Shown one piece after another: positions 1-5,946 of a stretch of 14,347 bases of DNA. Within the stretch, counting starts at the first letter, position 1. Each line of letters begins with the position of its first letter. A program made the translations under genes and the position numbers. The notes under the pieces were generated by a model that saw only the letters and a list, made by a program, of their open reading frames with translations, had not been told where the DNA came from and searched no databases. This DNA comes from Oscillospiraceae bacterium (GTDB taxonomy: Bacteria; Bacillota; Clostridia; Oscillospirales; Oscillospiraceae), in contig JAQVYO010000029.1 in the NCBI GenBank assembly GCA_028708585.1, positions 1-14,347 on the forward strand. The letters run 5' to 3'.

Positions 1-147
1 CGGCGTCTGTTTTTTGGAAAATGCCTTTTTATTTTGAGCGCGCCGCCTGCTGGAAAGGGCGGAAGCTGCGGGCGCCATCGCCTTTATGCGAGCCGGCTGC
101 GGTCCTGCATCACGGGGCAAATCCCTATGCACGGTCTGGAGAATGTC

Positions 148-888
148 ATGTTGGAGCTTTCAAACCTCGGCTACCAGGTAAAAGATGAAGAAAACGCATC
201 CCTTCACATTTTAAAGAACATCAGTCTTACCATTGAAGACAACCGATTCATTGTAGTCACAGGGCCAAACGGCGGCGGGAAAACCACCCTTGCAAAGATT
301 ATTATGGGCCTTGTTTCCCCCACTGGCGGGAGCATCCGTTACAATGGCGCCGACATCACTCGCCTGGGAGTTACCCAGCGCGCCCGCCTTGGCATCAGTT
401 ACGGTTTCCAGCAGCCTCCCCGGTTTAAAGGGCTGAAGGTGCGGGATCTTTTGGAACTTTCTGCGGGCAGCAAAGGGCTGACCCATGCCGAATGCTGTCA
501 ATATCTGACCCGGGTGGGCCTTTGCGCCGACGATTATGTAGACCGGGAGGTGAACGCCAGTCTCTCTGGAGGCGAGATAAAGCGGATTGAAATTGCCACA
601 ATCCTGGCCCGCAATTCTGGATTTATGATTTTTGACGAACCGGAAGCGGGTATTGATCTATGGAGTTTCGGCCGGCTGGTTGAAACCTTTGAGGCATTGC
701 GCGCTCAGCGCACCGCCACGCTTCTTATCATCTCCCACCAAGAGCGCATCATTTCCCTTGCAGACGAAATCATTGTGGTTGCGGACGGAGAAATCCGGCG
801 CCGGGGACCCACGGCGGAAACCTTCCCCTATATTATGGCTGATACCATAACGGAATGCCGGTATATGGAAAAGGGGATGCGAAAATGA
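148..888 (+). CDS. sufC: SufC-like ABC ATPase of a minimal SUF iron-sulfur assembly system
   Basis: Cytosolic ATPase that partners a SufB-type scaffold to build Fe-S clusters. The 246-residue product has a Walker A motif GPNGGGKT (39-46), a Q-loop Gln88, the ABC signature LSGGE (139-143), Walker B IFDEPEAGID (161-170) and the H-loop His197. There is no membrane segment, which fits SufC rather than an importer or exporter ATPase, and length is normal for SufC (about 250). I chose ATG 148 because TGGAGA lies 5 bases upstream and the product then starts like SufC (MLELSNL). An in-frame extension back to 34 is possible but has no protein-like character. The stop overlaps the sufB start as ATGA. 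The 147 bases upstream show only a T-run near 10-15, perhaps the tail of an earlier terminator. Identity as a SufC family ATPase is firm; the exact system is inferred from the neighbour. Confidence 0.93.
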   Translation: MLELSNLGYQVKDEENASLHILKNISLTIEDNRFIVVTGPNGGGKTTLAKIIMGLVSPTGGSIRYNGADITRLGVTQRARLGISYGFQQPPRFKGLKVRDLLELSAGSKGLTHAECCQYLTRVGLCADDYVDREVNASLSGGEIKRIEIATILARNSGFMIFDEPEAGIDLWSFGRLVETFEALRAQRTATLLIISHQERIISLADEIIVVADGEIRRRGPTAETFPYIMADTITECRYMEKGMRK

Positions 889-1811
889 ACAAAACAAATC
901 AAATAGAAGAAACGCTCCTCTTTCAAGTGGCGAATATGACGGGGCTTCCCAGAGACGCCTATAACATTCGCAAAAACGGTGGGCTGTCCGCCCGATCAAG
1001 CACCAAAAACATCACCATCAAAAGCAAAACGGATAAATCCGGCATTGATATCTTCATCCGTCCCGGGACCCGCGGAGAAAGCGTTCACATTCCGGTTATC
1101 ATTACGGAAAGCGGGCTGGAAGAACTGGTCTACAACGATTTTTACATTGGGGAAAACTGCGATGTGGATATCATCGCCGGATGCGGCATCCACAACGACG
1201 GGCACAACCGTTCTCAGCACGACGGGCTGCATACGTTTCATGTGGGGAAAAACTCCAAAATCCGTTACAATGAAAAGCATTATGGAGAAGGAAACGGCAG
1301 CGGAGAGCGTATCATGAATCCGAAAACTGTTGTCTATTTGGAAGAAGGCGCTTTCATTCAGATGGATATGGTTCAGATCCGGGGCGTAGATTCCACAAAA
1401 CGGTATACCAAAGTGGAAGTGGGGAAAAATGCCGAAGCTGTTTTGGCCGAGCGGCTGCTGACCCAAGGCAAACAAACCGCAGTTTCGGAAATGGACGTGT
1501 TTTTGAATGGAGCAGGGTCCGCCTCCAGAATCATTTCCCGTTCCGTAGCGCAGGATGAGTCTTCCCAAACGTTTTATCCCCGTATGATTGGAAACGCATC
1601 TGGCTTTGGCCATGTACAATGCGATTCCATCTTGATGGGGCATGCCAAAATTCGTTCCATCCCAGCCATCACCGCCAACAACCCCAACGCACAGCTGGTT
1701 CATGAAGCGGCAATCGGCCGCATCGCGGGTGACCAGCTGCTTAAACTGATGACTCTTGGACTGACGGAACAAGAAGCAGAGGAGAAAATATTAAGTGGAT
1801 TCCTTAAATGA
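885..1811 (+). CDS. sufB: Minimal SufB/SufD-family Fe-S scaffold protein
   Basis: Scaffold subunit of an SUF-type Fe-S assembly complex, expected to bind SufC. It has 308 residues against roughly 420-495 for SufB or SufD of the full SUF operon, so it matches the short single-scaffold type paired with SufC in many anaerobes and archaea (called SMS in recent comparative work). The C-terminal core is well kept: GHVQCDSILMG carries Cys246, which corresponds to the catalytic Cys of SufB (E. coli Cys405 region), and LVHEAAIGRI carries His273-Glu274, matching the conserved HEA segment. A middle stretch of repeating beta-helix-like strands and a His/Asp-rich segment (Cys100 to His119) is also present. 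ATG 885 overlaps the sufC stop by four bases. No cysteine desulfurase, SufU or SufD lies in the window, so the sulfur donor must be elsewhere. Confidence 0.9.
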   Translation: MNKTNQIEETLLFQVANMTGLPRDAYNIRKNGGLSARSSTKNITIKSKTDKSGIDIFIRPGTRGESVHIPVIITESGLEELVYNDFYIGENCDVDIIAGCGIHNDGHNRSQHDGLHTFHVGKNSKIRYNEKHYGEGNGSGERIMNPKTVVYLEEGAFIQMDMVQIRGVDSTKRYTKVEVGKNAEAVLAERLLTQGKQTAVSEMDVFLNGAGSASRIISRSVAQDESSQTFYPRMIGNASGFGHVQCDSILMGHAKIRSIPAITANNPNAQLVHEAAIGRIAGDQLLKLMTLGLTEQEAEEKILSGFLK

Positions 1812-2253
1812 CCTCAATAAAAAAGAAATTACCCAATGGCTGCTGAACAGTATCCAGACCGGAGACAATTACATTCACCGGAACGGTATTCGCATCACCC
1901 ATATTAGTGAAGACAGGACGGAAGGCACCGCCGAGATAACGCCAGACGTATTTAATCCCATGAAAATGGCGCATGGCGGATTTTTGTTCACTTTGGCGGA
2001 TACCGTTTCCGGCGTCGCCGCCTGGGCGGGCGCCGGAAAATCTTTCGTGACGCAAAGCAGCACCGTTTACTTTCTGCGCCCAGTGGGAGAAGGCCTTGTG
2101 CATGCCATCGCAAAGCCCATTAAAATCGGCCGGCAGACCTGCGTCTGTTCCGTGGAAATTTATGATGCGTCGTCTACCATGGTATTTTACGCAACCTTTA
2201 CATTTTTTCAGAAGGATACCCCGCTTCCCACTGAAACCACCAAGCTCCAGTAA
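1795..2253 (+). CDS. PaaI-type hotdog-fold acyl-CoA thioesterase
   Basis: Probable small thioesterase hydrolysing acyl- or aryl-CoA. The 152-residue product is one hotdog domain: the segment FNPMKMAHGGFLFTLAD (about residues 52-68) holds the HGG motif and the acidic LAD of the PaaI/YbgC-like family, followed by beta strands ending in VEIYDASSTMVFYATFTFF. Start codon is GTG at 1795, preceded by AGAGGAG 10 bases upstream inside sufB. The gene overlaps the sufB stop by 17 bases, so it is translationally coupled and is the last gene of the suf unit. Substrate cannot be told from the sequence. Co-transcription with sufCB is clear from the overlap, but a functional link to Fe-S assembly is only inference. 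Confidence 0.85.
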   Translation: MDSLNDLNKKEITQWLLNSIQTGDNYIHRNGIRITHISEDRTEGTAEITPDVFNPMKMAHGGFLFTLADTVSGVAAWAGAGKSFVTQSSTVYFLRPVGEGLVHAIAKPIKIGRQTCVCSVEIYDASSTMVFYATFTFFQKDTPLPTETTKLQ

Positions 2254-2300
2254 AATACAAAGAGAACGCCGGATCTCCCAACAGCTGAGCACACAAAAGG

Positions 2301-2330
2301 ACGCTCCCCCCATAGGGAGAGCGTTTCTTT
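2301..2330 (+). terminator. Rho-independent terminator of the suf-thioesterase operon
   Basis: ACGCTC (2301-2306) pairs with GAGCGT (2319-2324), extended by C:G pairs around an ATA loop with one bulged A, and followed by TTTCTTT. It lies 48 bases after the thioesterase stop. Confidence 0.75.
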
Positions 2331-2362
2331 GATCTGACTCGGTTTGACTTGGAAAAAACTGC

Positions 2363-2391
2363 TTGACAGGCGGGCCTCCTGATAGTACTAT
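2363..2391 (+). promoter_or_regulatory. Sigma-A-type promoter of an orphan small RNA
   Basis: TTGACA at 2363-2368, a 17-base spacer, then TACTAT at 2386-2391. This is a near-consensus promoter just after the preceding terminator. The first gene downstream on this strand is atpB, which has its own promoter, so this one seems dedicated to the RNA that begins near 2398. Confidence 0.8.
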
Positions 2392-2397
2392 ATTTAT

Positions 2398-2613
2398 ATG
2401 AAGCTTAGCCGTTTCATACCACATATTGTATAGGTCTATCTCATCCATTGCTGTGCCTGGCGGAGTGGCCAAAACCACGCGTGATCTGCCTGCGGATTGC
2501 AGGCAGCGCGGTTTGACTGGCTCCGCCGGCACATTCCCTTTGCCTGTCTCCTTCCGAATGCTAAACTGCCAGGAGCTGCCGCAAAACGAAAGTTTTGCGG
2601 CAGCTCTTTTTTT
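2398..2613 (+). ncRNA. Independent structured small RNA, 6S-RNA-like rod (family assignment tentative)
   Basis: About 215 nt lie between a near-consensus promoter and a strong terminator, with no credible reading frame. By eye the RNA folds into one long rod. A closing helix pairs 2402-2409 (AGCTTAGC) with 2560-2567 (GCTAAACT), with one C-A mismatch, weakly extended by 2411-2414 with 2556-2559. A large open bubble follows: 5' strand 2415-2451, pyrimidine-rich 3' strand 2534-2555. Then comes an apical arm: 2452-2465 with 2521-2533 (13 bp, one bulge), 2472-2481 with 2507-2514, and a tip helix CTGCCTGC/GCAGGCAG (2486-2493 with 2499-2506, loop GGATT). Closing stem, central bubble and bulged apical arm, with a separate terminator, is the architecture of 6S RNA, the regulator that binds sigma-A RNA polymerase. 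A covariance search would be needed to name it. That it is an expressed, structured RNA is well supported; the 6S label is about even odds. Confidence 0.65.
2573..2613 (+). terminator. Strong terminator of the small RNA
   Basis: A perfect 15-bp stem (2573-2587 with 2592-2606) is closed by a GAAA tetraloop and followed by seven T residues (2607-2613). Confidence 0.93.
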
Positions 2614-2826
2614 ATTCGCCGTGTGCCGCATACCAAGGTCATCCTCCGGCTTTTCTTCCCCTTGCCTTCCATATAAAACATGGGCGCCTCCCCTTTCTAA
2701 GCGCCAAAGGATGCCGGAGCAAAGCCCACTCGCTCCTTCCAGAAAGCCCCTGTTAAGCAAGGCCAAACATTTAAGGCATCATTTTCTTTAAATATATATT
2801 ATTTTCATTGAACTATTAGATGAAAA
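2614..2826. other. Intergenic stretch with no supported gene
   Basis: Between the small-RNA terminator and the atp promoter region I find no reading frame with protein-like composition on either strand; the long minus-strand frame covering it is a chance opening that also crosses the small RNA and the thioesterase. CTCCGGC near 2646 and GCCGGAG near 2711 could pair over a hairpin made of GGCGC/GCGCC, but nothing flanks them to give a role. Beyond about 2770 the DNA becomes strongly AT-rich. Confidence 0.6.
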
Positions 2827-2951
2827 ATGCAAGTTTGAATTCTATTTCTTGCATGATTGCATCAATTCAGTCGTTTTATGAAAGATCCTGTCAAGTACCA
2901 CCAAGAAGAAAATAAGAAATGCAATTTTTTTGTTTATTCTTAGATTGCATT
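2827..2951. repeat. Operator-like ATGCAA/TTGCAT repeats upstream of the atp promoter
   Basis: ATGCAAG (2827-2833) and CTTGCAT (2848-2854) form an inverted pair, followed at once by ATTGCAT (2856-2862). A second inverted pair, AATGCAAT (2918-2925) and ATTGCATT (2944-2951), ends on top of the -35 box. Five related half-sites in about 125 AT-rich bases suggest a binding site for a regulator of the ATP synthase operon; no protein is implicated. Chance recurrence in AT-rich DNA is the alternative. Confidence 0.4.
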
Positions 2952-2973
2952 CTGAAAATGAAAGGACTATAAT
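2945..2973 (+). promoter_or_regulatory. Promoter of the atp operon
   Basis: TTGCAT (2945-2950), a 17-base spacer and a perfect TATAAT (2968-2973). Transcription would start near 2980, giving a leader of about 120 bases before atpB. The leader opens with a small hairpin, ACTGAT-AACG-ATCAGT at 2985-3000, which could stabilise the 5' end of this long mRNA. Confidence 0.85.
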
Positions 2974-3102
2974 ACGGGCAAGATACTGATAACGATCAGT
3001 AAATATGGCGGCATTTAGCTTTTGAGAAGGTTCTCTTGCCCAATTGCTTGATCCCGCTCCCGGGCGCACATAAGGTCCGGGCTGAAAAGGCAGGCGAACG
3101 CG

Positions 3103-4896
3103 TTGACAATCAATTTATCCACCATACTGATTCTCATTGTCTCCGCCCTCGCGGCTGGCGCTGGGTTCTTTTGGAAACGGTTTACCTCTCGGAGACCTGC
3201 GAAAGCCGGCAACGCTTCCAGAGGGAAATGGACAAAAACGGCGGGGTCGGTTCTCATGATCCTGGGTATTTGGGTATTTGTTGTGCGGCTGCTCCGCATC
3301 GCAACTGGCTATGAGCGTCCATTGACTCCTATTTGGTCCCTTCATACGCGGGTTTTTGGGATCAGCGTCAGCAATACGGTTTTGCTGGGCTGGGGCATTC
3401 TCGCCATTTTGATTGTGCTGGCGGCGCTAGGCCGCTTCCTAGCGGTTCCCCGCATGAAGGAAATCCCCGGGGGTGCGCAAACCATTTTGGAAATGGTTGT
3501 CACCCTACTAAACGCAGTCGGATACGGCTTTCTCTTCCCTTTCCGGGCAGTCCGGACCATATGGAAACGGCGCGCGGCGCATAAGCTTGAAGCCAAAGCC
3601 GCAAAAGCACAGAAAAAGGCGGCCTTAAACTCCAGGAAGCCAAAAAAGCGAACGCCGCTTTCTCCCGCCTTTTCCGCGCTTCTGATCATCTTCATTTGGG
3701 CTGCCATCCGCATTTCTCTTTTGCTTTTCATTCCCAAGGCTCCGCATAAATCCATTTGGGCAATGCGTACGCTGGTTTTCGGCGTCAGTGTCAGCAATAC
3801 GGTGGCGATGGCATGGGCAATTGCCGGAATCCTCATTCTTTTGGCGATACTTGGCCGGTTGTTGGTGATTCCCGGGATGCGGGATATGCGCAACATTCGC
3901 GGCGTCCGTGCCGCGGTAGATTTTACGGCCACGTTAATTTATGGCATTTCTTGGGTAATTTTGGCCCCGGGGCGGGCCGCAGCGGCATTCCAGGCCCGCC
4001 GCGAAACGAAGCGGCGGCAGCAAGCGGCGTCGGTCGCGCAGGAAAGTTCCGCCGGGAAAAAGGCGCCTCGGCAGACAGCTTTCCATTTTATAAAATTTAT
4101 CACCAAGGATCCAAAAGGCAGACATTTGGTAAAGCTATTCCGAAACGGCGCTTTGGTTGTCATCATTTGGGTTGCTGTGGTAGAAATTCTAACCCGATTG
4201 TTCGGCTCCTCCCGGGGAAGGGCGTTTGATGTAGCTCTTTCACCGAATCGGATATCCGTTTTAAACGTCAGCGTCAGCAGCACGGTAATGCTGTCCTGGA
4301 TCGTAATGGCCGGGCTTGTAATTCTGGCGGTTTTGGCACGCGTCTTCGTCATTCCGCGCATGAAAGAGAACCCCGGTGCGGCTCAGAACATTTTGGAATT
4401 GATGGTGGATGGCATTGAGCGCTATACCAGAGACAAAACCGGTGACCTCAGCAATAACCTCGGCGCCTATATCTTTACGATAACCGCGCTTTTGGTGGGA
4501 TGCGCCATTGTGGAACTGTTCGGCTTCCGTCCGCCCACAACGGATATTACCTTTACCTTTGCCCTGGCAATCATCACATTCGTTCTAATCAATTTTTATG
4601 GGATCAACCGCAAGGGAATCATTGGCCGGATCAGAAGCCTTGGAACGCCGTATTCTTTTGTCATTCCCATCCGGATGATCAGCGACTTTGCAATTCCCGT
4701 GTCGCTGGCCTGCCGGCTGTTTGGCAACATGCTGGGCGGAATGGTTGTCGTGGATCTGCTTTACAACGCTCTGGGCAACGGTGCAGTGGGGATACCCAGC
4801 GTGCTGGGACTGTTTTTCAATGTTTTTCATCCCCTAGTGCAGGCATTTATTTTCGTCACTCTTACGCTGGCCTATATCAGCGAGGCAGTTGAATAG
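3103..4896 (+). CDS. atpB: F0 subunit a of ATP synthase with a triplicated N-terminal membrane module
   Basis: Ion-channel subunit of F0 in the membrane, forming the half-channels against the c-ring. The product is about 597 residues, against 220-270 usual. The last ~225 residues are an ordinary clostridial subunit a: TM1 with VSSTVMLSW, FRPPTTDITFTFALAIITF, the essential Arg538 in SLACRLFGNM (E. coli Arg210) and VQAFIFVTLTLAYISEAVE with Gln580 (E. coli Gln252). Ahead of it the TM1 region occurs twice more: VFGISVSNTV (84-93), VFGVSVSNTV (225-234), VLNVSVSSTV (386-395), each followed by a hydrophobic helix and a VP/IP.M segment, and each preceded by a helix with an IW motif. Basic linkers (24-46, 151-187, 297-345) join them; six extra membrane helices are predicted. 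Start TTG 3103, with AGG 8 bases upstream and a hydrophobic helix at once, is likely but not certain; the first in-frame ATG is 3256. First gene of the operon; no atpI precedes it. Confidence 0.93.
   Translation: MTINLSTILILIVSALAAGAGFFWKRFTSRRPAKAGNASRGKWTKTAGSVLMILGIWVFVVRLLRIATGYERPLTPIWSLHTRVFGISVSNTVLLGWGILAILIVLAALGRFLAVPRMKEIPGGAQTILEMVVTLLNAVGYGFLFPFRAVRTIWKRRAAHKLEAKAAKAQKKAALNSRKPKKRTPLSPAFSALLIIFIWAAIRISLLLFIPKAPHKSIWAMRTLVFGVSVSNTVAMAWAIAGILILLAILGRLLVIPGMRDMRNIRGVRAAVDFTATLIYGISWVILAPGRAAAAFQARRETKRRQQAASVAQESSAGKKAPRQTAFHFIKFITKDPKGRHLVKLFRNGALVVIIWVAVVEILTRLFGSSRGRAFDVALSPNRISVLNVSVSSTVMLSWIVMAGLVILAVLARVFVIPRMKENPGAAQNILELMVDGIERYTRDKTGDLSNNLGAYIFTITALLVGCAIVELFGFRPPTTDITFTFALAIITFVLINFYGINRKGIIGRIRSLGTPYSFVIPIRMISDFAIPVSLACRLFGNMLGGMVVVDLLYNALGNGAVGIPSVLGLFFNVFHPLVQAFIFVTLTLAYISEAVE
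3241..4422 (+). repeat. Three tandem copies of the AtpB N-terminal module
   Basis: Copy 1 spans about 3241-3537, copy 2 about 3664-3960, copy 3 (the canonical one, continuing into the subunit a core) about 4141-4422. Each holds an IW helix (GIWVFVVRLL, FIWAAIRISLL, IIWVAVVEILT), a short outer loop, the SVS(N/S)TV helix and a VP/IP.M segment. Similarity is visible in the DNA as well: GTCAGCGTCAGCAATACGGT and close variants recur near 3364, 3784 and 4267. Copies 1 and 3 also share the PRMKE.PG.AQ.ILE stretch, which copy 2 has lost. Spacing between copies is 141 and 161 codons. The copies have diverged, so the duplication is old and kept, not an assembly stutter. Confidence 0.88.
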
Positions 4897-4938
4897 AGGG
4901 AAAAACAAAAAGATTCAATCTTAAGGAGGGTATTCTTA

Positions 4939-5166
4939 ATGACTTATGCACTTCTTCCCATCGGCATCGGACTTTGCCTTCTGGCGGCAGCCTTTGCCGG
5001 ACTCGGAATGGGGCTTGCCACAGGCCGCGCGTCCGAAGCGGTAGCCAGACAGCCCGAGGCTTCCGGTAAAATTACAACCATACTCATTTTGGGACTTGCA
5101 TTGACCGAATCCACAGCAATTTACGGTTTTGTTACCGCTTTGATTATGCTTTTCTCGATGAAATAA
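4939..5166 (+). CDS. atpE: F0 subunit c (rotor ring proteolipid)
   Basis: Two-helix hairpin that forms the rotating c-ring and carries the coupling ion. It has 75 residues, a normal length. The first helix is rich in Gly and Ala (GLGMGLATGR), the polar loop is the conserved ARQPEASGK (36-44), and the second helix holds the ion-binding carboxylate Glu57 in LTESTAIYG. Glu57-Ser58-Thr59 and Tyr62 match the Na+-binding set of Ilyobacter-type rings, but the partner Gln of the first helix is Met24 here, so ion specificity is ambiguous. A strong AAGGAGGG precedes ATG 4939. It sits 42 bases after atpB. Confidence 0.97.
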   Translation: MTYALLPIGIGLCLLAAAFAGLGMGLATGRASEAVARQPEASGKITTILILGLALTESTAIYGFVTALIMLFSMK

Positions 5167-5229
5167 GCAAACAAATCCTACTATTTCAAGTTTATGTATG
5201 AATCGTAAACTGGTAAAGGAGTGGATGAT

Positions 5230-5748
5230 ATGGATCTGCAACCGGTGGATATCATCATACACATTATCAATATTATCGTCCTGTTTCTGCTTCTTCGTCT
5301 TCTGGTCTATAAACCGGTTCGCAAATATATGCTGTCCCGGGAAGAAAAGATCAAAAATGAAATGAACGAAGCGGATCAATACCGACAGGAATCCGTCAGC
5401 TTGAAAAAACAATATGAAGCATCCATGACCGGAGCCAAGGATAAACTTTCTAAGGCCATGCGCGACCAACAGCAGAAGGCGGAAAAAGAGGCCGGCGACA
5501 TTATTGCCGGGGCAAAGACAAAAGCTGCATCCATTGAGGAGCAAGCCCGTGCCCAGGCGGAAGAAGAAAAGCGCAGGGCCGTCCGCAGCATGAACGAAGA
5601 GATTACAAATTTGGCCTTAGATATGGCAAGCAAGATTCTCCGGCGCGAGGTCCGGCTGGAAGACAACCGCGCTCTGGTTGACGATTTTGTAAAAAAGGCG
5701 GGGGAAAATTATGCAGGAAGCAATCCTGAAAATCGCGCCTCCTTATGA
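5230..5748 (+). CDS. atpF: F0 subunit b (peripheral stalk)
   Basis: Membrane-anchored stator protein that dimerises and holds F1 against rotation. The 172-residue product has one N-terminal membrane helix (about 7-27), then a long charged, Ala/Glu/Lys-rich coiled-coil stretch and a C-terminal segment (ITNLALDMASKIL and after) that normally contacts delta. Length and domain order are typical. ATG 5230 is chosen over GTG 5221 because AAAGGAG (5215-5221) ends 8 bases before it. Only one b gene is present, so the stalk is presumably a homodimer. The 3' end overlaps atpH by 38 bases in another frame. Confidence 0.95.
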   Translation: MDLQPVDIIIHIINIIVLFLLLRLLVYKPVRKYMLSREEKIKNEMNEADQYRQESVSLKKQYEASMTGAKDKLSKAMRDQQQKAEKEAGDIIAGAKTKAASIEEQARAQAEEEKRRAVRSMNEEITNLALDMASKILRREVRLEDNRALVDDFVKKAGENYAGSNPENRASL

Positions 5749-5929
5749 CGAGCAGGAAGTCGCATCCATCTCCCAGTGCTTTGAAAAGCTTTTGGGAAAA
5801 AAGGTGCAGTTCAAAATTATAGAGGAGCCTTCCCTGCTGGGCGGCTTTTTTGCCTTTGTGGACGGACGCGTATATGACTACAGTTTCTCCACACAGTTAA
5901 GCGAACTGCACCGTAGTCTTTCCGATTGA
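5711..5929 (+). CDS. atpH: Truncated F1 delta subunit, C-terminal domain only
   Basis: Delta joins subunit b to the top of F1. This product is 72 residues, while delta is usually about 175-185. It covers only the C-terminal domain: a first strand ILKIAPPYDEQEV, a helix, GKKVQFKI, the hallmark EEPSLLGGFF (the family's DPSLIGGF), VDGRVYDYSFSTQLSEL and a final helix. The N-terminal six-helix domain that grips the alpha N-termini is absent. It cannot be hidden upstream, since atpF runs to 5748 in another frame with its own normal C-terminus. ATG 5711 has a GGGGGA ribosome site 6 bases upstream, and the frame is otherwise clean, so this looks like a maintained short gene, not a decaying one. Seventeen bases separate it from atpA. 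Confidence 0.88.
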   Translation: MQEAILKIAPPYDEQEVASISQCFEKLLGKKVQFKIIEEPSLLGGFFAFVDGRVYDYSFSTQLSELHRSLSD

Positions 5930-5946
5930 TGGGATGGTGAGGAGTT

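Noticed and set aside
996..1772. Minus-strand 258-codon open frame opposite sufB
   Set aside because: A shadow of sufB; the sense frame shows clear family motifs and the antisense one shows none.
2459..2527. tRNA-like look: GGCGGAG and CTCCGCC as an acceptor stem with GTTTGACT resembling a T-loop
   Set aside because: No 5-bp T-stem around the loop, no anticodon arm in register and no CCA; the same pairs are explained by the long rod of the small RNA.
1804..2766. Minus-strand 320-codon open frame
   Set aside because: It is antisense to the thioesterase and the small-RNA unit, and its translation is Arg/Cys/Gly-rich with no domain signal.
2426..2791. Plus-strand 121-codon open frame across the small RNA
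   Set aside because: It crosses the rod, the 15-bp terminator and the T-run, has no ribosome site and no protein-like pattern.
4700..4765. Missing Glu after RLFGNM in subunit a (E. coli Glu219 position is Met547 here) as a sign of a dead channel
   Set aside because: From memory, clostridial subunit a proteins commonly read GNILGGM here; the essential Arg538 and Gln580 are kept.
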